Shown piece by piece: positions 58,298 to 64,000 of a stretch of 64,000 nt of DNA. The position numbers and the translations under genes were made by a program. The stretch is from Mesorhizobium sp. (GTDB lineage: Bacteria; Pseudomonadota; Alphaproteobacteria; Rhizobiales; Rhizobiaceae). A model generated the notes under the pieces. That model had not been told where the DNA came from, searched no databases, and saw only the letters and a list, made by a program, of their open reading frames with translations. Location of the stretch: positions 186,001 through 250,000 of the forward strand of contig JAHBYX010000005.1 in the NCBI GenBank assembly GCA_019635735.1, written 5' to 3'. How positions within the stretch are numbered: the first letter of the stretch is position 1; every line of letters begins with the position of its first letter.

Positions 58298-60130
58298 TTG
58301 GCGGCAGAGAGCACCAGTGGACGTTTCGGCGCGGGCGAAGTCGTTACCGTTCTGAAACGCATGCTTGCCGAGAACGGCCGCGAGTATGTCGGCTATTACG
58401 CGCTTGCAGTGGTCTGCCTGCTGGCCTTCGCCGCGACGACCGCCTTCACCGCCTATATCATGCGCGACATCGTCGATCTGCTGTTCACGGAAAAGCGCTA
58501 CGACCTGATCTGGATCATCAGCGGCTCCATCGTCGTCGCCTTCACTATCCGCGGGCTCGCCACCTACGGCCAGGCCGTGCTTCTGGCCAAGATCGGCAAC
58601 AATCTCGTCGCACGCTATCAGCGCCGCATCGTCGACCAGCTGATGCGGCTCGGCGTCGACTTCTACACCACCACCCGCTCGGGCCAACTCGCGGCGCGGA
58701 TCAACGAGAACGTCACCGGCATCCGCGACATCCTGTCGATGACGCTGACGGCGATCGCGCGCGACGCGGTGTCCCTGATCGCACTGCTCGGCGTCATGGT
58801 CTACCAGGACCCTGTCCTGTCGGTGGTTGCACTGGTGATAGGCCCGCCGATCCTGATTTCCGTCAACTATCTGATGCGGCGGCTGAGACGCGCCACGCGC
58901 GAAGCGGTCGAGGTGAACTCGCGGCTGGTCGGCGCCATGCAGGAGGCCACGCAGGGAATCACCATCGTCAAGGCATTCACGATGGAGCAGCAGCTGTCCG
59001 ACAAGATCGGCATCCTCATCGACTTCGCCGAGGCGCGGGCAAACCGCATCGCACGCATCTCGGAGCGGATGACGCCGGTCACCGAGATTCTCGCCGGGCT
59101 CGCGATCGCCGGCGTCATCGCCTATGCCGGCTATCGTTCCGCCGTCGCGCAGGAATCGCCCGGCGCGGTCATGTCCTTCATCACCGCGCTGCTGCTGGCC
59201 TACGAGCCGGCCAAGCGCCTTGCCCGCGTGCAGGCCAATCTCGAGCGCGCCCTGGTCAACGCGCGCATGATCTACGAGATCCTCGACATCGAGCCGCAGC
59301 AGGGCGACCGTCCCGGCGCTGGCGACCTCAAGGTCGGCAAGGGGGAGGTGGCCTTCCGCGATGTCGAATTCGCCTACGCCGAGGGCTCGCCGGTGCTGCT
59401 CGGCGTCAGCTTCAAGGCACGCGCCGGCAAGACGACGGCGATCGTCGGATCGTCGGGCGCCGGCAAGTCGACCATCGTCGCGCTGCTGCAGCGCTTCTAC
59501 GATCCCTCCGCCGGGGTCATCGAGATCGACGGCCAGGACATCGCCGGCGTTACCAAGCAGTCGCTGCGGCGCTCCATCGCCTATGTCTCGCAGCAGCCCT
59601 ACCTTTTCGAAGGCACGATCCGCGACAACATCCGCTACGGTCGGCCGGAGGCGAGCGACGCCGAGGTCGATGAGGCGGCGCGGCTGGCGCAGGCCGCCGA
59701 GTTCATCGCCGCCCAGCCGCACGGCTGGAACACGATGGTCGGCGAGAACGGCGTGACGCTGTCGGGCGGCCAGCGCCAGCGCCTGTCGATCGCCCGCGCG
59801 ATCCTGCGCGACGCGCCGATCCTGCTCCTCGACGAAGCGACCTCCGCGCTCGACAACGAATCGGAGGCCAAGGTCCAGCGCGCGCTCGACACGGTGATGC
59901 AGGGGCGCACGACGCTCGTCATCGCGCACCGGCTGTCGACGGTCGTCAACGCCGATCATATCATCGTGCTCGAAAGCGGCCGGCTGGTCGAGGAGGGCAC
60001 GCACCGCAGCCTTCTGGCGAAACCGGGCGGCGCCTATGCGCGGTTCCATTTCATGCAGGACCGCGCGGACGAAGCGGCCGAAGTCGTCGCCGAAAAGCCG
60101 CGCCGGCGCCGGACGGGAGGAGTGCGATGA
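58298..60130 (+). CDS. ABC exporter, fused membrane and ATP-binding domains (ABCB/MsbA-like)
   Basis: 610 residues starting at TTG 58298 after AGGACAGGA. Six transmembrane helices (about 25-320) precede a nucleotide-binding domain: Walker [10 protein letters not shown] near residue 387, Q-loop [17 protein letters not shown] near 430, signature [14 protein letters not shown] near 488, Walker [13 protein letters not shown] near 508, and H-switch IAHRLST near 545. Likely exports lipids or hydrophobic compounds as a homodimer. Its stop overlaps dapB (ATGA). Confidence 0.95.
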   Translation: MAAESTSGRFGAGEVVTVLKRMLAENGREYVGYYALAVVCLLAFAATTAFTAYIMRDIVDLLFTEKRYDLIWIISGSIVVAFTIRGLATYGQAVLLAKIGNNLVARYQRRIVDQLMRLGVDFYTTTRSGQLAARINENVTGIRDILSMTLTAIARDAVSLIALLGVMVYQDPVLSVVALVIGPPILISVNYLMRRLRRATREAVEVNSRLVGAMQEATQGITIVKAFTMEQQLSDKIGILIDFAEARANRIARISERMTPVTEILAGLAIAGVIAYAGYRSAVAQESPGAVMSFITALLLAYEPAKRLARVQANLERALVNARMIYEILDIEPQQGDRPGAGDLKVGKGEVAFRDVEFAYAEGSPVLLGVSFKARAGKTTAIVGSSGAGKSTIVALLQRFYDPSAGVIEIDGQDIAGVTKQSLRRSIAYVSQQPYLFEGTIRDNIRYGRPEASDAEVDEAARLAQAAEFIAAQPHGWNTMVGENGVTLSGGQRQRLSIARAILRDAPILLLDEATSALDNESEAKVQRALDTVMQGRTTLVIAHRLSTVVNADHIIVLESGRLVEEGTHRSLLAKPGGAYARFHFMQDRADEAAEVVAEKPRRRRTGGVR

Positions 60131-60936
60131 GCGACATGAAGCTGGTCGTCGTGGGTGCCGCGGGCCGCATGGGCCGAACCCTCGTCCGCATCATCGCCGA
60201 GACGCAGGGCGCGGTGCTGGCCGGCGCAGTCGAGCGCGAGGATTCGCCGCATCTCGGGCAGGACGCGGGCGTTCTCGCCGGAACCGGGCCAAATGGCGTC
60301 CTCGTATCATCCGACACGCTGCCGGTCTTCGCCAGGGCCGACGGCGTTCTCGACTTCACCTCGCCGGCCGCGACCGTCGGCTTCGCCGCCTATGCCGCGC
60401 AGGCGCATGTGGTGCATGTCATCGGCACCACGGGCTGCTCGGCCGACGACGAGGCGAAGATCCAGGCCGCCGCGCGCCACACGCCGATCGTCAAGTCCGG
60501 CAACATGAGCCTCGGCGTCAACCTGCTCGGCGTGCTGGTCAAACAGGCGGCACGCGCGCTCGACGCCGATTTCGACATCGAGATCCTGGAAATGCACCAC
60601 CGGCACAAGGTCGACGCGCCCTCCGGCACTGCGCTTTTGCTCGGCCGGGCGGCGGCGGAAGGACGCGGCATCGACCTCGCCGGCCACAGCGTCCGGGTGC
60701 GCGACGGACATACCGGTCCCCGGCCGGAAGGCGCGATCGGCTTCGCAACGCTGCGCGGCGGTTCGGTCGTCGGCGACCATTCGGTCATTCTCGCCGGCGC
60801 CGGCGAGCGCATCGTCTTGTCGCACCATGCCGAGGACCGCGCCATCTTCGCGCGGGGTGCGGTCAAGGCGGCTCTCTGGGCGCATGGACGTAAGTCCGGC
60901 CTCTACTCGATGCTCGACGTGCTCGGCCTGGCCTGA
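60127..60936 (+). CDS. dapB: 4-hydroxy-tetrahydrodipicolinate reductase
   Basis: 269 residues; lysine/DAP pathway enzyme. NAD(P) motif [33 protein letters not shown], the catalytic [17 protein letters not shown] near residue 157 (His/Lys), and the C-terminal [15 protein letters not shown]. Coupled upstream to the ABC exporter by ATGA and downstream to the EVE-domain gene by TGATG. In rhizobia dapB-gpmA is a common arrangement. Confidence 0.97.
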   Translation: MSDMKLVVVGAAGRMGRTLVRIIAETQGAVLAGAVEREDSPHLGQDAGVLAGTGPNGVLVSSDTLPVFARADGVLDFTSPAATVGFAAYAAQAHVVHVIGTTGCSADDEAKIQAAARHTPIVKSGNMSLGVNLLGVLVKQAARALDADFDIEILEMHHRHKVDAPSGTALLLGRAAAEGRGIDLAGHSVRVRDGHTGPRPEGAIGFATLRGGSVVGDHSVILAGAGERIVLSHHAEDRAIFARGAVKAALWAHGRKSGLYSMLDVLGLA

Positions 60937-61391
60937 TGCCTCGCTGCTGGATCGGCGTCGCCGCGGCGGGCCATGTGCGGATCGCGGTGGAGAACGGCTT
61001 TGCCATGTTCGCCCACGGAAGGCATTCTGCCGCGCTGCGCACGCAGCCGGGCGATTGGGTCGCCTACTACAGTCCGCGCGAGGGCATGAACGACGGCGCA
61101 GAGGTGCGCGCCTTCACCGCGATCGGCCGCATCCTCCCTGGCGAACCTCGCGAACAGCAGATGACCGCCGCTGGCGACATGGGCTGGCAGCGCAACGCCG
61201 AATGGTTGCGCGCTGAGAGCGCCGATGTCTATCCCCTGCTTGACCGCTTCTCCTTCGTACGGGACAGAGGCCACTGGGGCATGTATTTCAGGAAATCGCT
61301 CTTTTCGATCGTCGCCGTTGATTTCGCCCTGGTTGCCGCGGCGATGGGCGTCGGCGACGCTTTCGAAAGAGCCGTAACGCAAGAGGACTAG
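60936..61391 (+). CDS. EVE domain-containing protein (UPF0310-like)
   Basis: 151 residues forming a single PUA-like EVE domain: CWIGVAAAGHVRIAVENGFAMFAHGRHSAALRTQPGDWVAYYSPREGMNDGAEVRAFTAIGRI, and a C-terminal FSFVRDRGHWGMYFRKSLFSI. EVE domains read modified bases in DNA or RNA in some systems. This housekeeping type, lodged between dapB and gpmA, has no established role. Shares one base with dapB's stop and ends 3 bp before gpmA. Confidence 0.88.
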   Translation: MPRCWIGVAAAGHVRIAVENGFAMFAHGRHSAALRTQPGDWVAYYSPREGMNDGAEVRAFTAIGRILPGEPREQQMTAAGDMGWQRNAEWLRAESADVYPLLDRFSFVRDRGHWGMYFRKSLFSIVAVDFALVAAAMGVGDAFERAVTQED

Positions 61392-61394
61392 ACG

Positions 61395-62015
61395 ATGTCG
61401 CGCACGCTGGTGCTCGTCCGCCACGGACAGAGCGAATGGAACCTGAAGAACCTGTTCACCGGATGGCGCGACGTTGGCCTCACCGAGCAAGGCACGGCGG
61501 AAGCGAAGGCCGCGGGTCAACGGCTGAAGGCCAAGGGGTTGAAGTTCGACATCGCCTTCACCTCGGTGCTCCAGCGCGCCGAGAAGAGCTGCGAACTGAT
61601 CCTCGCCGAGCTCGGCCAGACCGGCCTGAAGACGTTGCGCGACCAGGCGCTCAACGAGCGCGACTACGGCGACCTCTCCGGCCTCAACAAGGACGACGCG
61701 CGGGCCAAGTGGGGCGAAGAACAGGTGCATATCTGGCGCCGTTCCTACGACGTGCCGCCGCCGGGCGGCGAAAGCCTGAAGGACACCGGCGCCCGCGTCT
61801 GGCCCTATTACATCCACACCATCCAGCCGCATGTGCTGTCGGGCGGCAACGTCCTCGTCGCCGCGCATGGCAACTCGCTGCGGGCGCTGATCATGGCGCT
61901 CGACGGGCTGACCGGCGAGGAAGTGGTGAAGATGGAACTCGCCACCGGGGTGCCGGTCGTCTACCGGCTCAATGCGGATTCGACGGTCGCTTCGAAAGAA
62001 CTGCTGGAAGCCTGA
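61395..62015 (+). CDS. gpmA: 2,3-bisphosphoglycerate-dependent phosphoglycerate mutase
   Basis: 206 residues, the short alphaproteobacterial dPGM. Phospho-His in [18 protein letters not shown] near residue 9, [18 protein letters not shown] near 86, [16 protein letters not shown] near 120 and [20 protein letters not shown] near 153 with the second His. Interconverts 3- and 2-phosphoglycerate. Last gene of the ABC-dapB-EVE-gpmA run. Confidence 0.97.
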   Translation: MSRTLVLVRHGQSEWNLKNLFTGWRDVGLTEQGTAEAKAAGQRLKAKGLKFDIAFTSVLQRAEKSCELILAELGQTGLKTLRDQALNERDYGDLSGLNKDDARAKWGEEQVHIWRRSYDVPPPGGESLKDTGARVWPYYIHTIQPHVLSGGNVLVAAHGNSLRALIMALDGLTGEEVVKMELATGVPVVYRLNADSTVASKELLEA

Positions 62016-62056
62016 GCCCCCGCCTTCAATCTCCTGTCGGACCAAGCATTTTCGCG

Positions 62057-62085
62057 TTGACACGAGCGGACCGCCCGCATACATG
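62057..62085 (+). promoter_or_regulatory. sigma70-type promoter of tRNA-Leu
   Basis: TTGACA (62057-62062), 17-bp spacer, TACATG (62080-62085), placed 14 bp before the tRNA 5' end. The -10 lies inside CCCGCA-TACA-TGCGGG, a perfect inverted repeat that could also act as a gpmA 3' hairpin. Confidence 0.55.
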
Positions 62086-62099
62086 CGGGCCGCACACCT

Positions 62100-62184
62100 G
62101 CCCAGGTGGCGGAATTGGTAGACGCGCACGGTTCAGGTCCGTGTGCCGCGAGGCGTGAAGGTTCGAGTCCTTTCCTGGGCACCA
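62100..62184 (+). tRNA. tRNA-Leu (anticodon CAG)
   Basis: 85 nt including an encoded CCA. The acceptor stem GCCCAGG pairs with CCTGGGC. The anticodon arm is CACGG-TTCAGGT-CCGTG with CAG at its centre. A long variable arm (TGCCGCGAGGCGT) marks a class II tRNA, and the T arm contains GTTCGAGTC. An integrase remnant lies 98 bp downstream, consistent with use of this tRNA 3' end as an attachment site. Confidence 0.97.
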
Positions 62185-62194
62185 TCTATCTGCT

Positions 62195-62220
62195 AATAGC
62201 CTGATTTTATTCAGGTTATT
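62195..62220 (+). terminator. hairpin downstream of tRNA-Leu
   Basis: AATAGCCTGA (62195-62204), 6-nt loop, TCAGGTTATT (62211-62220): a 10-bp stem with one G-T pair, 10 nt after the tRNA, followed by a T-rich stretch. Probable intrinsic terminator. Confidence 0.5.
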
Positions 62221-62282
62221 GATTTTGCGATCCAGTTCGGCCCAGTTGTAACAGTCACTGTTATAGTCAGGGCTCGAACCGG

Positions 62283-62515
62283 ATGGCGAAACTACCCGAA
62301 CGGATGATGTCGCGAAGCGGCACGTTCTACTGCCGCATTTGGGTTCCGACCGACATCGCCCCTATATATGGGCGACAACTCGTGGTCCGTTCCTTGCGCA
62401 CAAAAGATCTCAAAACTGCCAAGTCACGCCTCGCTCGCAAGATAGTCGACCTGGAAAACCGGTTCGACGAAATTCGTGCTGAGAAAGTTTCCATGGGCGA
62501 TAGTGGCGCCATCCC
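62283..62515 (+). pseudogene. truncated tyrosine-recombinase (integrase) N-terminus
   Basis: About 75 residues from ATG 62283 (MAKLPERMMSRSGTFYCRIWVP...LRTKDLKTAKSRLARKIVDL) match the DUF6538 N-terminal part of phage/island integrases: an ARM-like YCRIWVP strand, then a helical VRSLRTKDLKTAKSRL segment. The homologous sequence ends abruptly near 62515, where IS66-derived DNA begins. The core-binding and catalytic domains (R...HxxR...Y) are missing. Position just after tRNA-Leu fits an integrative element that entered at this tRNA and decayed. Confidence 0.75.
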
Positions 62516-62791
62516 ACAGGCGAACAGCTGTTGCGGGGATAATGCATATCGCCGCGCCACCGCACTCACGGTCTCGCCCGCGTCATAGCTTTCCGCCACG
62601 ATCCGCGCCTTCTCCTCCGGCAACAATTCGCGCCGCCGACGGAGCCCGCGAACACCTCGAAACTGCGCGCGGGCTCGGAATCGCTGGACTTAAGCGTAAG
62701 CTCTGAAATTGTCATGTGTCGAAGCCCTCAAAGGCTCCGAACATCGTCGCTCGCGGCAACGCGCGAAAGGTGGCGTCGGAACAGCGCTTAC
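62516..62791 (-). pseudogene. IS66-family element remnant with frameshifted tnpA fragment
   Basis: On the minus strand, from ATG 62715, the reading starts MTISELTLKSSDSEPARSFE as in IS66 TnpA. It then needs a one-base shift near FAGS to continue as RRRRELLPEEKARIVAESYD... to LSPQQLFA, where homology stops. So it is frameshifted and 3'-truncated. The plus-strand right end ...GAACAGCGCTTAC (ending 62791) has the GTAAGCG terminal sequence expected of an IS66 inverted repeat. The opposite end and tnpB/tnpC are absent. Confidence 0.7.
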
Positions 62792-62792
62792 G

Positions 62793-62914
62793 CTAGTCCT
62801 GTTTCCGCAATCCGTGGAGCACCCGGCAAGGAATACGAATTCCGCCGGCCCAGCCGGGTTAACATATCTCGGCCATTCTGCTCGGCTGGGACAGCGTCAA
62901 TCGCACAGGACTAG
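62793..62914. mobile_element. 122-bp element with 10-bp terminal inverted repeats
   Basis: CTAGTCCTGT (62793-62802) and ACAGGACTAG (62905-62914) are perfect inverted repeats. Nested inside are GGAAT-ACGA-ATTCC (62830-62843) and CCCAGCCG (62849-62856) with CGGCTGGG (62883-62890). No coding capacity. It abuts the IS66 end by one base and could be a miniature element, an att-type structure or leftover terminus. No target duplication was recognised. Confidence 0.4.
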
Positions 62915-63045
62915 ATACCATCTGGCGGCGGGGCGTTAGACATTTCAAGGCTTAACGCACTACTAGCGCAGCGGAGCTGCGAACTCCTGGCAAAGTCACG
63001 CGACGCCAAAGCTGAAGAGGCTTCCCCCTCTGGCGAGCTTCGGGT
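62915..63045. other. non-coding stretch before the edge gene
   Basis: 131 bp without a supported ORF. It contains GCGTTA...TAACGC (62933-62958), a 6-bp inverted repeat with 14-nt spacer, and otherwise nothing recognised. Confidence 0.5.
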
Positions 63046-64000
63046 CTATAACGCACTTGGAGACAGACGCGCAGACAGGAACTCGCGTCCGAAGATGTTG
63101 GCCATCTCGCTGAAGCCGACATGTCCTTCGGAGGATTCCCAGCGCATCAGGCACTGGAAGGCGATGTGGGACGGGTTGAAATTGTCCCACGGATGGCCTG
63201 CGATCGCGCCACCGGAGAAGCGGTGGACCTTGCCGCGGACGTCCGTGACGGTGACCCAGGCATAGGTCGGCATGAGATCCACCTCGGTGGCCTCGATCCT
63301 GCACTCGGTTACACCATAGGTCTCGCCGTTCTCCATCACGAAGCCGAAGCGCACTGCCTCGTAGATTGTCTTGCCGTCGACGATGTCCATGGGAACGGCG
63401 ACGTGGATGCCGTAGTCATCGCCGAAGCAGGCGCTTAGATAGCAGACCGAGCGGCGGCTTACTTCGGTGCGTCGGCTCCAGCTGTGGTCCATGCAGTCGT
63501 AGCTGTCGACAGTGTAGCGTTTTCCGCGCAGCACCAGCTCGCCCGTTGTGTGGCCGATCGTATTGAAATGGCCGGACGCATAGGTGGCATCCGCACTTCG
63601 GTTGCCCCACTGGTCGCCGAGGCGCGAATCGTAGGCGGAACCCTGCGGCTTCTCCAACAAGGGATTCTCCTCCGGATCCTCACAGTCGAAGGGTCGGTGC
63701 AATCCTTTGAATGTCACGTCGAACGAGCATTCGTCGCCGCCCTTGTAGGCGTACTGGAACCGATAGCCGCGGGGCGGATCGAACACGTCCACCTTCATGC
63801 CGTTCTCGAGTTCGTATTTGAGGAAGTTGTCGGGCGCAGGCAGGTGCATCTGCGCGTCGACGAAATCGACGCAGTGGGCGTTCATGTGAATGCCCTTCAC
63901 GACCGAGACCGCAGATAGGGCAACACCGAGATTGGGGCGTGCCGCGACATAGAGATTGGCGAGAATGCCCGCTTCCGGCACGCCAAAGATGAGTGGCGTC
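63046..64000 (-). CDS. AttH/CrtC-like (DUF7064-type) protein, N-terminus outside window
   Basis: At least 318 residues. The frame is open at the right edge, so the true start lies beyond 64000 (a GTG at 63981 is only internal). The beta-rich sequence has many aromatic/Gly pairs (YRFQYAYKGGDECSFDVTF, GHFNTIGHTTGELVLRGKRYTVDSYDCMDHSWSRR, GIHVAVPMDIVDGKTIYEAVRFGF, VTDVRGKVHRFSGG). The H-x-S-W pattern in DCMDHSW resembles the AttH/hydroxyneurosporene-hydratase (CrtC-like) double-lipocalin fold and DUF7064-type proteins. The specific function is unknown. It follows the tRNA-Leu/integrase debris and may belong to an island. Confidence 0.75.
   Translation of the reverse strand, partial: TPLIFGVPEAGILANLYVAARPNLGVALSAVSVVKGIHMNAHCVDFVDAQMHLPAPDNFLKYELENGMKVDVFDPPRGYRFQYAYKGGDECSFDVTFKGLHRPFDCEDPEENPLLEKPQGSAYDSRLGDQWGNRSADATYASGHFNTIGHTTGELVLRGKRYTVDSYDCMDHSWSRRTEVSRRSVCYLSACFGDDYGIHVAVPMDIVDGKTIYEAVRFGFVMENGETYGVTECRIEATEVDLMPTYAWVTVTDVRGKVHRFSGGAIAGHPWDNFNPSHIAFQCLMRWESSEGHVGFSEMANIFGREFLSARLSPSAL

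Noticed and set aside
62933-62958. Integron attC-like core (GCGTTAGAC with a nearby GCTTAACGC)
   Set aside because: The two core sites are in the wrong order and only 10 bp apart. No L'/L'' pair or IntI-type integrase is visible, so a chance match is more likely.

Overview
The window is a GC-rich alphaproteobacterial chromosome segment, most likely from Hyphomicrobiales (Rhizobiales), of Mesorhizobium/Phyllobacteriaceae type. This rests on the rph/hrcA/grpE/rdgB/hemW/rsmI neighbourhood, an HWE-type histidine kinase, an Omp25/31-like porin, several families of GC-rich palindromic intergenic repeats typical of rhizobia, and a perfect match to the alphaproteobacterial EcfG stress-sigma promoter. 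Species cannot be assigned from the sequence alone.

Layout. 1-5.5 kb: end of a secreted protein, gyrB, then a PAS/HWE histidine kinase and a convergent single-domain response regulator. 5.8-8 kb: a cytochrome P450 and a convergent Tat-exported cyclase-like protein. 8-15 kb: housekeeping genes (yraN, rsmI, hemW, rdgB, VOC protein, rph; divergently hrcA, MmcQ-like, grpE). 15-23.3 kb: membrane and envelope proteins, adenosine kinase, cysK, a secreted caspase-fold/TPR protein, cytochrome c. 23.4-31.2 kb: a complete five-step histidine-utilisation locus (hutC-hutF, divergently hutI-hutH-hutG-hutU) carrying three palindromic repeat insertions. 31.2-51.2 kb: a carbohydrate catabolic region with a GH43 xylosidase, aldo/keto reductase, LacI regulator, a nine-gene uronate operon (uxaC-TRAP transporter-gntR-kduI-kduD-kdgF-gnd), and a second cluster of sugar-acid enzymes (Gfo/Idh/MocA, two xylose-isomerase-like epimerases, an enolase-superfamily enzyme, GntR, 2-hydroxyacid dehydrogenase) whose substrate is not obvious. 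51.3-62 kb: cell wall and core metabolism (RlpA-like, uppP, GST, queG, SDR, mepA, mgsA, glk, ABC exporter, dapB, EVE protein, gpmA). 62.1-64 kb: tRNA-Leu(CAG) followed by integrase and IS66 debris, a small inverted-repeat element and the end of an AttH/CrtC-like gene, which looks like the eroded edge of an integrated element.

The strongest candidates for something new are: (i) a palindromic repeat inserted in frame at the 5' end of hutF, and a second repeat filling the hutH-hutG gap that may supply the hutG ribosome-binding site; (ii) the unassigned sugar-acid pathway at 44.8-51.2 kb with its own GntR and an operator-like site in the divergent promoter; (iii) paired palindromes three helical turns apart upstream of cysK; (iv) the HWE kinase gene behind a perfect EcfG promoter; and (v) a 122-bp inverted-repeat element beside IS66 debris. 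No CRISPR array, rRNA or intact mobile element was seen.
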